Assembly: GCA_946498245.1 (NCBI GenBank)
Contig: CAMMNN010000004.1
Span: 1 to 64,000 of the forward strand
Reading direction: 5' to 3'
Length of the DNA: 64,000 nt
Source: an uncultured Clostridium sp.
Lineage (GTDB): Bacteria > Bacillota > Clostridia > Lachnospirales > Lachnospiraceae
The notes beneath the pieces are model-generated. The model made no database searches. It worked only from the letters and a program-made list of their open reading frames with translations, and was not told where the DNA came from. A program made the translations under genes and the position numbers. Positions 16,867 to 27,178 of the stretch are shown here, piece after piece; the first letter of the stretch is position 1, and each line of letters begins with the position of its first letter.

Positions 16867-18447
16867 TTATTGGGATTTGTATGCTTTCTTTAATTCTGCA
16901 GCCGCTTTTTCTACTTTCGTACCGTAAACCACCTGAAGATTTTCTTCATTGATTTTAATAACGCCCAGGGATCCGGTGGCCTTCAGTTTCTTTTCGTCTG
17001 CCAGACCGGTATCTTTCAGCACCAGGCGCAGGCGGCTGATGCAGTTGTCAATTTCTAAGATGTTTTCTTTGCCGCCCAGGGCATCCATAATGGCGTTCCC
17101 CAGATCGGAAACGGTTTCCGAGACGGCTTCTTCCAGATCGGTTTCCGCGTCGCGGCCAGGAGTTTTCAGGTTCATTTTAATGATTACGAACTTAAAGACG
17201 TTGTAGTATACAATGGCGTAAATAATGCCTACAATAACATTGAGATACCATTTGGTTTCCAGGCCTCTCAGGACGCCGAATAGCATTAAGTCAATGAGTC
17301 CGCCTCCGGCGTTTCCGATCATAACGCCCAGGAGGGTGTTAATCAGGAAGGACAGGCCGGCCATGAAAGCGTGGAAGATCCAGAGAACGGGAGAGATAAA
17401 GATAAAGGCAAACTCAATAGGCTCTGTAATGCCTGTGGCAAAGCTGGTCAGGGCGGCGGCCAGAAGCATACCTTTTACTTTCGGCCGGTTTTCCAGGAAA
17501 GCAGTGCGGTACATGGCAAAGCAGGCGGCCGGAAGGCCGAATACCATAAAGGGGTGAGTCCCCTGGGTCAGAAAACGAGTGGCCTGACGCATAAGATCCA
17601 GATCCGGATTTTCCTGCATCAACAGGGTATTAAAAATGGTCAGAGCGCCGGAAACCTGCTGGCCGTCAATCATAGCCGTTCCGCCGATAGGCGTAAAGCG
17701 GATAAGCTGGTTTAAAATATGGTGAAGGCCAGTAGGAATCAGAAGCCTTTCCAGGAAACCGTAAATAAAAGTACCGAAGGCTCCTGCTCCCAGGATCAGA
17801 TCGCCAAAGGCGTTAATCAGCATACTGAACAGCGGCCAGATAAAGAACATAACCAGAGCCAGGAAGGGAACGGTTACGGTCATCATAATGGGTACAAAGC
17901 GGGTTCCGCTGAAAAAGCTGAAGGCTGTGGGAAGCTGAGTTCTGTGGAACCGGTTGTGAATAAACGCGGTCCACAAGCCTGTGATAATACCGCCGAAAAC
18001 GCCCATGCGGTAGGTAAAGATACCCAATACGGTGTCGTATGCAGAGTTCTCTTTTACCGCTTCCACATTGCTCATACCGGCGCTGACCAGGTAATCTACA
18101 GAAGTAGTGGCGGCGTCCAGACCTTTAAGGCTCAGATAAAACTTAATGGCTGTGTGAAATAAAATAAATCCGATAACCGCCGAAAATGCAGCGATTTCTT
18201 TGTCTTCCCGGACCATTCCTATGGCTACGGAAATGGCGAACAGAACCGGAAGAAGACCGAAAAGGGCGCCGGCCAAAGCGTTTACAAGACCTACCAAATT
18301 GTTAATAAAGGCCAGATTTTGCAGAGAGTCACCGAAAATTAGCTGATTCTGCAAGGTAGAAGCAAGACCTAAAAGCAAACCGGCTGCAACAATGATGGAC
18401 AGAGGCGCCATCATGGATTTTCCAAATTTCTGAATAAAAGTTCTCAT
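16867..18447 (-). CDS. malP: PTS maltose/alpha-glucoside EIICB
   Basis: Imports and phosphorylates an alpha-glucoside such as maltose. 526 residues, the length of MalP/GlvC. The EIIC part (about 1-430) has roughly ten hydrophobic helices with the glucose-superfamily motifs GTHPFMVFGLPAAC and GITEPIEFAF. A C-terminal EIIB domain carries the phosphocysteine Cys469 in DNCISRLRL. No EIIA is fused or nearby, so a shared EIIA(Glc)-like protein elsewhere is probably needed. It follows the 6-phospho-alpha-glucosidase gene by 29 bases on the minus strand with a GGGGGA site. Confidence 0.9.
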   Translation of the reverse strand: MRTFIQKFGKSMMAPLSIIVAAGLLLGLASTLQNQLIFGDSLQNLAFINNLVGLVNALAGALFGLLPVLFAISVAIGMVREDKEIAAFSAVIGFILFHTAIKFYLSLKGLDAATTSVDYLVSAGMSNVEAVKENSAYDTVLGIFTYRMGVFGGIITGLWTAFIHNRFHRTQLPTAFSFFSGTRFVPIMMTVTVPFLALVMFFIWPLFSMLINAFGDLILGAGAFGTFIYGFLERLLIPTGLHHILNQLIRFTPIGGTAMIDGQQVSGALTIFNTLLMQENPDLDLMRQATRFLTQGTHPFMVFGLPAACFAMYRTAFLENRPKVKGMLLAAALTSFATGITEPIEFAFIFISPVLWIFHAFMAGLSFLINTLLGVMIGNAGGGLIDLMLFGVLRGLETKWYLNVIVGIIYAIVYYNVFKFVIIKMNLKTPGRDAETDLEEAVSETVSDLGNAIMDALGGKENILEIDNCISRLRLVLKDTGLADEKKLKATGSLGVIKINEENLQVVYGTKVEKAAAELKKAYKSQ

Positions 18448-18476
18448 TGTAATCCCCCTTTATAAGACCTGAAAAA

Positions 18477-19868
<1,392 letters not shown>

Positions 19869-20083
19869 TTAAGAAAAAGCGGCCGCTTTTCTCTGTTATG
19901 GTTTTATCGTACAGGGAAATTGACAGAAAGTAAAGGCAAAAACAGATAATAGACAGGTAATTTAAAAATAGAAAGAAATTTTAAAAGTTGAAATAAATTT
20001 CAGGAAATCATAACGATTTGCACAAAAAATTGCAAAGATATTTGGGATAAATATGCAGAATTTTGGAAAAAATCGATAAAAAT

Positions 20084-20125
20084 TGTCACAATAATCTTGT
20101 GACAGCCAAAGGGATTTGCTATACT
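20084..20125 (+). promoter_or_regulatory. Operator and promoter of RpiR-type malR
   Basis: An inverted repeat TGTCACA - 7 bases - TGTGACA (20084-20104) overlaps the -35 TTGTGA (20097-20102), with -10 TATACT at 20120-20125 after a 17-base spacer. The surrounding 19809-20144 gap is AT-rich; apart from this site, I saw only a weak minus-strand promoter for malA. Confidence 0.6.
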
Positions 20126-20144
20126 GTGAAAGGGAGGTAATGCA

Positions 20145-20984
20145 ATGCGCTTAGATGAACTAATCAATGAAAACTACAAAAAACTGAATGACAGCGATTT
20201 GCATGTGCTGCAGTATATTAAAAATCACGGAAAGGAATGTCCGGAGCTGAGTATTTCCCAACTGTCAGCCCGGTGCAACGTTTCTTCCGCGTCAATTCTA
20301 CGTATGGCCAAAAAGCTGAACTTTTCCGGCTACAGCGAATTGAAATACTTTCTCCGTCGGGAAAATCAGTCTCAGCCGGAGGAAAAAAAGCGGGACACAA
20401 TCAAAGAACTGAATGACGATATTGCTCAGACCATTAAGGTCTTCCGCCAGAACCGAATGCAGGAAAGCCTGTACCGGAAAATAGAACGGGCGGACACGAT
20501 TTACGCTTTTGGCACGGGCCACGGGCAGCGCATTATGCTTCAGGAGTTTGCCCGCTGCTTTCTCAATGTCAACAAAAATGTGATCCTTTTGCCGGCATCT
20601 ACGGAACTGAAGATAGCCAAAGAAAATTTTCGGGAAACGGATCTTTTGTTTATTGCGTCCCTGTCAGGGAACATTGCAGGATACAAAGAAACCATACGGG
20701 ATTTGGAAGTGAGAGGGATCCCTATGGTTTCTGTCACCAATTTGGACAATAACGAACTGGCTTCCTTCACAGAGTACAATTTCTACTTCCAGAACTCGGA
20801 CATTGACGAAAATATGAAACTAAACCGCAGCTCCTATCTGACCCTTCACCTGGTGCTGCATTTGATTTATGAAGGATATGTGGAGTATCTGGCAGAGAGA
20901 ACGGCCCCCTCCCACCGTGTTAGCCGAGGGGAAAGGGCAGGCGGCTTATCAGGACTGGCTGAGCATGGAAGCGACTTCGTTTAA
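20145..20984 (+). CDS. RpiR family regulator of malA-malP
   Basis: Transcription regulator of 279 residues: an N-terminal HTH_6 domain (about 1-77, with SISQLSARCNVSSASILRMAKKLNFSGYSEL split over it) and a C-terminal SIS sugar-phosphate-binding domain (about 105-245, with YAFGTGHGQRIML). It is divergent from malA and probably senses a phosphorylated sugar. The last 25 residues or so (from about APSHRV) are low-complexity, have no counterpart in the family, and run 36 bases into the 3' end of the opposing RpiR gene, suggesting loss of the original stop. Confidence 0.88.
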   Translation: MRLDELINENYKKLNDSDLHVLQYIKNHGKECPELSISQLSARCNVSSASILRMAKKLNFSGYSELKYFLRRENQSQPEEKKRDTIKELNDDIAQTIKVFRQNRMQESLYRKIERADTIYAFGTGHGQRIMLQEFARCFLNVNKNVILLPASTELKIAKENFRETDLLFIASLSGNIAGYKETIRDLEVRGIPMVSVTNLDNNELASFTEYNFYFQNSDIDENMKLNRSSYLTLHLVLHLIYEGYVEYLAERTAPSHRVSRGERAGGLSGLAEHGSDFV

Positions 20985-21722
20985 GAGAATTTCAATAAAA
21001 ATAAAAAACAGGGCTTGATCATCTAGGAAATTGATTTTTGTACTGTATGAGATTTGCGGCAGGCAGATAAAATGATCACAAAGTTTTTTAATAGGAGAAG
21101 CGGCGTTCATGGTAAATAAAACCAGGGTAGCGCCGTTTTTATTTAAACGCTGGGCGATCTCGTGGTAGATATTTGTAGTGATAGAAAAAATGATACAGGT
21201 ATCCTGAGAGTTCAGAAGTTCCATATAATCCTGCATCTGAACCCGGTCTGTAACGAGATGGTTGGCAACGCCCAGTTTGGAAAGCCGGAAAGAAAGCTGG
21301 GAAGCGGACAGGCCGGTTCGGTTAAAGCCCATAATGGCCAGACGGCGGGAATGGCAAATAAGGGAAGCTATCTGACGGATCTCTTTGCGGCTGATTTGGG
21401 AGGCCATTTGATTCAGGCGCTGAATGTATTGGGAGATAATAAAGTGCATAGGGGAATCGGAACTGTCTTTTTCCGCAACCTCAGAGCTGTTGTCGGACAG
21501 GGCTGACCGGGACAGGGAAAATTTAAACTCAGAAAATCCCTGGTAGCCCAGCTTTTGGCACAGCCGGATAATGGCAGTATTGGAGGTTTTGGCCCTTTGA
21601 GCAATTTCCGTGAGAGAATAGCGGATCACCACCATGGGATTTTGGATAACAAAATCCGCAAAAGTCTGTTCGGAACGGGTAAGCAGAGGATATTTCTGCT
21701 CTAATAATTCAATGGGATTCAT
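20949..21722 (-). CDS. RpiR family regulator of the sulfatase-PTS operon
   Basis: 257 residues with the same two-domain plan: HTH_6 (about 1-75, with TEIAQRAKTSNTAIIRLCQKLG) and SIS domain (about 110-240, with RLAIMGFNRTGLSASQLS). It is divergent from the cellobiose-type PTS/sulfatase operon and is the obvious candidate regulator. Its 3' end overlaps the other RpiR gene convergently. Ribosome site AAGGAGG before the ATG at 21722. Confidence 0.9.
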   Translation of the reverse strand: MNPIELLEQKYPLLTRSEQTFADFVIQNPMVVIRYSLTEIAQRAKTSNTAIIRLCQKLGYQGFSEFKFSLSRSALSDNSSEVAEKDSSDSPMHFIISQYIQRLNQMASQISRKEIRQIASLICHSRRLAIMGFNRTGLSASQLSFRLSKLGVANHLVTDRVQMQDYMELLNSQDTCIIFSITTNIYHEIAQRLNKNGATLVLFTMNAASPIKKLCDHFICLPQISYSTKINFLDDQALFFIFIEILLNEVASMLSQS

Positions 21723-21901
21723 GGCGTCCCTCCTTTTATGTGTGGTATATGCAAAGGAATACCTTCTAAAAAATTATTATACTAGAAAAGTGGACAAATA
21801 TCCAGAAGAAAGAGAAATGAATGGATATATATACAAAATAGACAAAAACATGTGACTATTTGAAGCGGAAAATGGCAGAAAAATGGAGGAAATGACGAAA
21901 G

Positions 21902-21952
21902 TTGGATAATTATCCAAAATGAATTGCACAATTATCCAGAATGTAGTATGAT
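21902..21952 (+). promoter_or_regulatory. Palindromic operator and promoter of PTS-sulfatase operon
   Basis: A perfect 16-base palindrome TTGGATAATTATCCAA (21902-21917) lies just upstream of a candidate -35 TTGCAC (21924-21929). A second half site AATTATCCAG is in the 17-base spacer (21930-21939), and the -10 is TATGAT (21947-21952). An imperfect relative, TGGACAAATATCCA, is at about 21792-21805 near the RpiR start. The rest of 21723-22017 shows nothing else. Confidence 0.6.
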
Positions 21953-22017
21953 GAGACTAACAAACCAGTCGACGGGTTCTGTGGGAATTGAAGAAAATAA
22001 AAAGGAGCGTTGAACGT

Positions 22018-23316
22018 ATGAATAAGCTGACTCACGTTTTGGAAAAAGCACTGCTTCCGCTGGCCCAGAAATTATCAGAGAACCGGTATCTGAAATCCAT
22101 TACCAACGGTTTCTCCGCCTGTTTGCCTATTATTATTGTCGGTGCGCTGTTTACCCTTCTGGCTAATCTGAATATTGCTCCCTATCAGGCGGCGATTTCA
22201 GCTATCCATCTGAAAGAGATCTTTGCGTTTATTCCGACTGTAACCACAGATATGCTGGCCCTGTACGCCGTATTTTCCATTGCACGCGCTACTGCGAAGA
22301 ATATTGGAATACCGGATCAGGCCCACAGCGTAGCACTCCTGGCGCTGTTTGTCTTCCTTTTAATGATTCCTTTGGGAGTAAGCGGAACCGAAGGTGATGT
22401 AACTGTAGTAGTCAAAGCTGCATTAAGTACCAGCTACCTTGGCTCCGGCGGTCTGTTTACGGCAATGATTTTTGGCCTGATTCTGCCGCCTATGTATAAA
22501 TTCTTTACTGATAAAAAGATCGTTATCCGGATGCCGGAAAGCGTTCCTCCCCAGATCGCCAAATCCTTTGAAGCAATTCTTCCCAGCATGGTAATCGGCT
22601 TCATTTTTGCCCTGGTAAGATACGGCTTCTCCCTGACGTCTTTCGGACACCTGAACAACTGCATTTACACGCTGCTGAAAGCGCCTTTGAGCGCTCTGGG
22701 AGCCAGCCCCTTTACCATGATTATTCTCATCCTGATGTGCAGCCTTATGTGGTTCTTCGGTCTTCACGGCGGACTCATTGTTATGCCCTTTATTAATATG
22801 CTGTACCTGCCTCTGGCTATGGAAAACCTGGAAGCCTATGGAGCAGGAGCAGCAGAGCTTCCCAACATCGTGGTAAAGGCGGCCTGGTCCGGCTATGCAT
22901 CCTTGGGCGGAGCCGGCGGAACCTTTGGCCTGTGCGTTCTGATGTGCTTTTTGGCTAAGAGCCAGCGCTATAAAACTCTTGGAAAGCTGGCGTTACCGGC
23001 CGGATTCTGCGGAATCAACGAACCCGTAACCTTCGGCGTTCCCATGGTATTAAATACCATTATGCTGATTCCCATGGTATTTACTCCCATTATTACCTTT
23101 GTCCTGTCCTACGCCATGACCAGTATTGGAGTGATTCCCATTATGAACGGCACGGAAATTCCCCTGGGTACGCCCATTATTCTGTCCGGTATGCTCTGCG
23201 GCGGCTGGAAGCTGGCAGTTTGGCAGATTGTCCTGGTATTAATCCAGATAGCCTGCTACTTCCCATTCTTCCGTATCCTGGACAATCAGGCATTAAAGGA
23301 CGAGAGTGCACAATAA
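22018..23316 (+). CDS. PTS cellobiose/lactose-family EIIC
   Basis: Membrane channel subunit of a lactose/cellobiose-family PTS, 432 residues from the ATG at 22018 (AAGGAG site; the upstream TTG at 21988 is unsupported). Typical motifs: the start LTHVLEKALLPLAQKLSENRYL, the conserved FFGLHGG loop, and FCGINEPVTFGVPMVLN before the substrate region. About ten helices. Its EIIA and EIIB partners are encoded at 24876 and 25217, with a sulfatase between. The sugar is a beta-linked disaccharide-type substrate by family; possibly sulfated here. Confidence 0.92.
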   Translation: MNKLTHVLEKALLPLAQKLSENRYLKSITNGFSACLPIIIVGALFTLLANLNIAPYQAAISAIHLKEIFAFIPTVTTDMLALYAVFSIARATAKNIGIPDQAHSVALLALFVFLLMIPLGVSGTEGDVTVVVKAALSTSYLGSGGLFTAMIFGLILPPMYKFFTDKKIVIRMPESVPPQIAKSFEAILPSMVIGFIFALVRYGFSLTSFGHLNNCIYTLLKAPLSALGASPFTMIILILMCSLMWFFGLHGGLIVMPFINMLYLPLAMENLEAYGAGAAELPNIVVKAAWSGYASLGGAGGTFGLCVLMCFLAKSQRYKTLGKLALPAGFCGINEPVTFGVPMVLNTIMLIPMVFTPIITFVLSYAMTSIGVIPIMNGTEIPLGTPIILSGMLCGGWKLAVWQIVLVLIQIACYFPFFRILDNQALKDESAQ

Positions 23317-23362
23317 TATCGGTTCTCCGGAACCGTGAGAAAGAAGAAAAGAGGTAGCTCCA

Positions 23363-24844
23363 ATGGAAAAAAGACCGAATATTGTATTGTTTGTGGCGGA
23401 TCAGATGCGGTGCGATACCTTGGCCCATATGGGAAATCCGGCCTCCAAAACACCTAATCTGGACAGTATTTTGGAGGATGGAGTTTCCTTTGAACACGCC
23501 TACTGCCAAAACCCGGTATGCGTCCCCTCCCGGTGCTGCTTTTTAAGCGGAAGATACCCTCACACGACAGGTCATAGAACCATGCACTTTTTGCAGGAGG
23601 AAGGGGAGCCAAATATTCTTCGGGTAATGAAAGAAAACGGTTATGAGGTTATTTGGATCGGCAGAAATGACATCATTCCGGCGGATCGGGCGAAAACGGA
23701 ATACTGCGACGAGTATTACTCCGGCCAGGATTTTGAAAATCACCGGGATGAAGCAGGGCTTAAATTCTCCCCCGGGAAAAAGGCCACGGCCCAGATGCCG
23801 GAATTTATGAAAAAGGACAATTACTATTCCTTTTATCAGGGAAAGCTGGACGCGGAGGAAGCCAAAGAAACCTTTGACTGGAATTGCGTAAAAAGCGCCC
23901 TGGATTATTTGGACAGGAAGCAGAATGACAAAGAGGGAAAACCGTTCTTCTTATATGTTACCCTCAGCTTCCCTCACCCGCCCTACGGCTGTGAGGATCC
24001 ATGGTACAGCAGTATCGACAGGAGCGCCCTAAAGCCCAGAAGAAAAAACGTGGAGGAACTGTCCGGGAAACCCTCTATGCTGCATGGAATCCGTTCCCGC
24101 CAGAACCTTCAGAACTGGACGGAAGACCAGTACAATGAGCTGCGGGCAGTTTACCTGGGAATGGTGGAGCGGTTCGACTATCAGTTCGGCCTTGTGAAAG
24201 AAAAACTGAAATCCTGCGGGTTTTATGATGATACCAGTATTTTTGTCTTCAGCGACCACGGGGATTATACCGGGGATTACGGAATTACGGAGAAAGTTCA
24301 AAACTGCTTTGAAGATCCGGTGTGCAATGTCCCCCTTTTAATTAAACCGGCTTCCTGGATTCCGGTAAAGCCGGGAAAGAGCGCAGTACTGGCGGAACTG
24401 GCGGATCTCCCTGCCACCTGGGCGGCGATGGCTGGAATCACACTGGAGTATACCCAGTTTGGAAAGCCGCTTTTGGAAGCTATCGGCGGCGCAGAGGTAC
24501 ATAAAGACGCTGTATTCTGCGAAGGCGGAAGGATCCATGGCGAGGTTCAGGCCATGGAAGGGGGCCACGGCCCTAAATCTCCCTATTGGCCCAGACTGGA
24601 AACTCAGTGCTCAGAAGGACCGGAGCATACGAAAGCCACAATGATCCGCATGGGAGATTATAAGTACATTATGCGGCTTTATGAGCAGGACGAGTTTTAC
24701 GATTTGAAGGAAGATCCGGAAGAACTGGAGAACCGGATCCATATGGCCCGGTATCAGGATCAGATTGCAAAAATGAGAATGAGACTGCTGCAGTTTTATA
24801 TGGAAACGGCGGATACAGTTCCCAATCGGAGAGACTTGCGGTAG
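23363..24844 (+). CDS. Sulfatase, no signal peptide
   Basis: Type I sulfatase of 493 residues. The formylglycine motif is CVPSR with Cys53 as the residue to be oxidised; metal ligands are in VADQMRCD near the N-terminus and FSDHGDYTGDYG near 295. A C-terminal subdomain ends in YDLKEDPEE, a common sulfatase closing motif. No signal peptide or membrane helix is visible, so it should work in the cytosol, on a substrate brought in by the PTS genes around it. The related phosphonate monoester hydrolases share CxPxR, so an alternative is a phosphoester hydrolase. The maturation enzyme is not in this window. Confidence 0.85.
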   Translation: MEKRPNIVLFVADQMRCDTLAHMGNPASKTPNLDSILEDGVSFEHAYCQNPVCVPSRCCFLSGRYPHTTGHRTMHFLQEEGEPNILRVMKENGYEVIWIGRNDIIPADRAKTEYCDEYYSGQDFENHRDEAGLKFSPGKKATAQMPEFMKKDNYYSFYQGKLDAEEAKETFDWNCVKSALDYLDRKQNDKEGKPFFLYVTLSFPHPPYGCEDPWYSSIDRSALKPRRKNVEELSGKPSMLHGIRSRQNLQNWTEDQYNELRAVYLGMVERFDYQFGLVKEKLKSCGFYDDTSIFVFSDHGDYTGDYGITEKVQNCFEDPVCNVPLLIKPASWIPVKPGKSAVLAELADLPATWAAMAGITLEYTQFGKPLLEAIGGAEVHKDAVFCEGGRIHGEVQAMEGGHGPKSPYWPRLETQCSEGPEHTKATMIRMGDYKYIMRLYEQDEFYDLKEDPEELENRIHMARYQDQIAKMRMRLLQFYMETADTVPNRRDLR

Positions 24845-24875
24845 GAAAGGGCAAAAGCAGAAAGGGGATTAAGTG

Positions 24876-25202
24876 ATGGAAGAAAAGCCCATGGAAATCA
24901 TTATTATGGAATTGGTGGTAAATGGCGGAACAGCCCGGAGTCAGGCTATAGAGGCCATTAGAACGGCCCGGATAGGAGACTTTGAAAAAGCGGATCAGCT
25001 TCTTCACGATTGTGACGAAACCCTTCAGGCCGCCCATCAGATACAGACGGATTTGATCCAGAAAGAGGCGGCCGGACAGCATATGGAGGTACAGCTCCTG
25101 ATGGTTCACGCCCAGGATCATTTAATGAACGCTATGACCGTCCGGGATTTAGCTGGAGAAATCATAGAAAATATGCGCAAGCAGGCGCAGGAAAAAGAAT
25201 AG
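24876..25202 (+). CDS. PTS cellobiose/lactose-family EIIA
   Basis: Soluble phosphocarrier of 108 residues, all-helical. The phosphorylated histidine is His78 in VHAQDHLM, with Asp81 as the metal-binding partner as in ChbA. It takes phosphate from HPr and passes it to the EIIB that follows. The ATG at 24876 is preferred over the GTG at 24873; GGGGA lies before it. It is 14 bases from the EIIB gene. Confidence 0.94.
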   Translation: MEEKPMEIIIMELVVNGGTARSQAIEAIRTARIGDFEKADQLLHDCDETLQAAHQIQTDLIQKEAAGQHMEVQLLMVHAQDHLMNAMTVRDLAGEIIENMRKQAQEKE

Positions 25203-25216
25203 CAGGAGGAATTACT

Positions 25217-25519
25217 ATGAGAAATATTGTGTTAGTTTGTGCTGCAGGAATGTCCACCAGTCTTTTGGTAAACAAAATGCGGGAAGCGGCCGCTGCAGAA
25301 CAGTACGACTGTGAAATCAACGCTTACGCCGTAGCCAATATAGCAGAAAAAGGACCGGCTGCGGACATCATTTTATTAGGGCCCCAGGTTCGGTTCCAAT
25401 TAGATAATATCAAAAAGCAGTTCCCCGACAAACCGGTACAGACCATTGATATGATGGACTACGGCACTATGAACGGAAAAAATGTAATTGCGGCAGTAAA
25501 GAAGGCTTTAGGGGATTAA
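25217..25519 (+). CDS. PTS cellobiose/lactose-family EIIB
   Basis: Soluble phosphocarrier of 100 residues. The phosphocysteine is Cys8 in VLVCAAGMSTSLLV, the standard loop of ChbB-type proteins; GPQVRFQLDNIKK is also a family mark. It transfers phosphate to the sugar bound by EIIC. Good AGGAGG site. Last gene of the operon, followed by a strong hairpin. Confidence 0.95.
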   Translation: MRNIVLVCAAGMSTSLLVNKMREAAAAEQYDCEINAYAVANIAEKGPAADIILLGPQVRFQLDNIKKQFPDKPVQTIDMMDYGTMNGKNVIAAVKKALGD

Positions 25520-25534
25520 ATAAAACGTAAAACA

Positions 25535-25575
25535 GAGGCAGCGGCTTTTCACGAGCCACTGCCTCACACTTTTGT
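25535..25575. terminator. Shared terminator of convergent genes
   Basis: GAGGCAG-C-GGCT pairs with AGCC-A-CTGCCTC, with a C-A mismatch, and T-rich sequence follows on the plus strand. It lies between the PTS operon and the opposing oxidoreductase gene. Confidence 0.75.
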
Positions 25576-25577
25576 GT

Positions 25578-26984
25578 TTACCCATTTATTTTCTTTAAAA
25601 TACTTCTGGCTGCGCTGATGCCGTTGGCAGATGCCTGCTGGAGTCCGCGGGTGACGGAGGCTCCGTCGCCAATAGCCCGAAGTCCTGCAATGCTGGTTTC
25701 AAAGTCGCGGTTTACCACCACTTTATTGGAATAGAATTTTACTTCCACGCCGTAAAGGAGGGTTTCGTCGCTGGCAATTCCGGGAGTAACTTTGTCCAGA
25801 GCCAGCAGCATTTCCTTAATGTCCACCATAATGCGGTGGGGAAATACCAGGGAAAGATCGCCGGGAACCGCATCCTTTAAAGTAGGAATCAGGTTGTTGC
25901 GGCAGAGGCGTTCTTCTGTGGTACGGCGTCCCCGCTGGAAGTCTCCAAAAGTCTGAACCAGTATTTTTCCGTCGCAAAGCATATTGCTGAGCTGGGCGAT
26001 GTGCTTGCCGTATTCAATAGGAGTCTTAAAGGGTTTGGTAAAGTTTTTAGAAACCAGGAGAGCAAAATTGGTATTGTGCGTTTTGTACTCCTTGGATTTG
26101 TAGGCGTGGCCGTTTACTACAGCCAAACCGTTTTCGTAATATTCCGTAGCCACTTCTCCGGAGGGGTTTGTACAGAAGGTACGTACTTTATCGTCGAAAG
26201 TGGGAGTATAGTAAACCAGTTTAGCTTCGTACAGGTTTTTGTTTAAAAATTCCATCACCTCGTCCCGGACTTCCACACGGACTCCAATGTCTACGGTTCC
26301 CACCTGGGTTTCAATGCCGTGGCTGCCGCAGAGATGGCTGAACCAATCGGAGCCCTCCCGGCCAATAGCTGCCACAATTTCTTTGGCATAGTAGGTTTCC
26401 CCTTTGTCGGTTACCACTCCGTATGCCTGACCGTTTTCAATAAGAATATCCTGAACCATGGTCAGAAATTCCATATGGATCCCATGCTCCAGAAGGTGAT
26501 TCTGAAGGCGGGTGTAGATCTTATATCCTTCCTCCGTTCCCAGATGGCGGATAGGACATTCAATAAGCTTTAAATTGGCACGTATGGCTTTTCTGCGGAT
26601 TTCTTCGATTTCTTTCTGCTTGTCAATGCCGTAAACATTGGTATCCGCTCCGAATTGAAGATAAATATTGTCAGACTCCCGAATGAGATTAAGGGCTTCT
26701 TCATATCCTAAAATATCCGGGAGAGTGCCGCCTACATCGGGGGAGAGGGAAAGCTTTCCATCAGAAAAAGCTCCGGCGCCAGCAAAGCCTGTAGTAATGG
26801 AACAGGGCTTGCAGCCTACGCAGACCTTTGTTTTCCGCTTAGGGCATACCCGGTTTTCAATAGGACGGCCCTTTTCAATCATCAGGATCTGCATATCCGG
26901 ATTTTGCCGGATCAGCTCGTAAGCACAAAAAATGCCGGAAGGTCCTGCGCCGATAATAATAACGTCGAAATTTGTCTGGTTCAT
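25578..26984 (-). CDS. FAD-dependent oxidoreductase (COG2509 type)
   Basis: Flavoprotein of 468 residues with an N-terminal FAD-binding Rossmann motif DVIIIGAGPSGIFCAYEL and a C-terminal GLRAIGDGASVTRGLQQA that closes over FAD. A cysteine-rich segment CPKRKTKVCVGCKPCS near 48-63 and TTGFAGAGAFSDGKLSL are typical of the uncharacterised FAD-dependent dehydrogenase group. Substrate unknown. The start has an AGGAGTG site on the minus strand. No obvious operon partner. Confidence 0.85.
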   Translation of the reverse strand: MNQTNFDVIIIGAGPSGIFCAYELIRQNPDMQILMIEKGRPIENRVCPKRKTKVCVGCKPCSITTGFAGAGAFSDGKLSLSPDVGGTLPDILGYEEALNLIRESDNIYLQFGADTNVYGIDKQKEIEEIRRKAIRANLKLIECPIRHLGTEEGYKIYTRLQNHLLEHGIHMEFLTMVQDILIENGQAYGVVTDKGETYYAKEIVAAIGREGSDWFSHLCGSHGIETQVGTVDIGVRVEVRDEVMEFLNKNLYEAKLVYYTPTFDDKVRTFCTNPSGEVATEYYENGLAVVNGHAYKSKEYKTHNTNFALLVSKNFTKPFKTPIEYGKHIAQLSNMLCDGKILVQTFGDFQRGRRTTEERLCRNNLIPTLKDAVPGDLSLVFPHRIMVDIKEMLLALDKVTPGIASDETLLYGVEVKFYSNKVVVNRDFETSIAGLRAIGDGASVTRGLQQASANGISAARSILKKING

Positions 26985-27103
26985 AATTTTGTTTCACTCC
27001 TGTCTTTATAAAATCATTTATCCGGAAACGTACCGGCAAGGGAGCTTATAGTCAACTATTACGGTAGCTGGTAGACACGTTCAACCAATTATGAACTTAT
27101 ATA

Positions 27104-27130
27104 AGCGGAGAAAAACCAGTTTTCTCCGCT
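27104..27130. repeat. Perfect inverted repeat (hairpin)
   Basis: An 11-base arm AGCGGAGAAAA and its complement flank ACCAG. No run of T follows on either strand, so it is not a clear terminator. It lies in the 26985-27292 gap between divergent genes, which otherwise holds only the promoter noted next. Confidence 0.7.
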
Positions 27131-27178
27131 CCTAATTGTAACACATAATTCTGATTTTGGGAATAAAAAAGCTGCAGT

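Noticed and set aside
27104-27130. Intrinsic terminator
   Set aside because: The stem is perfect but no T tract follows on either strand, and it lies between divergent genes.
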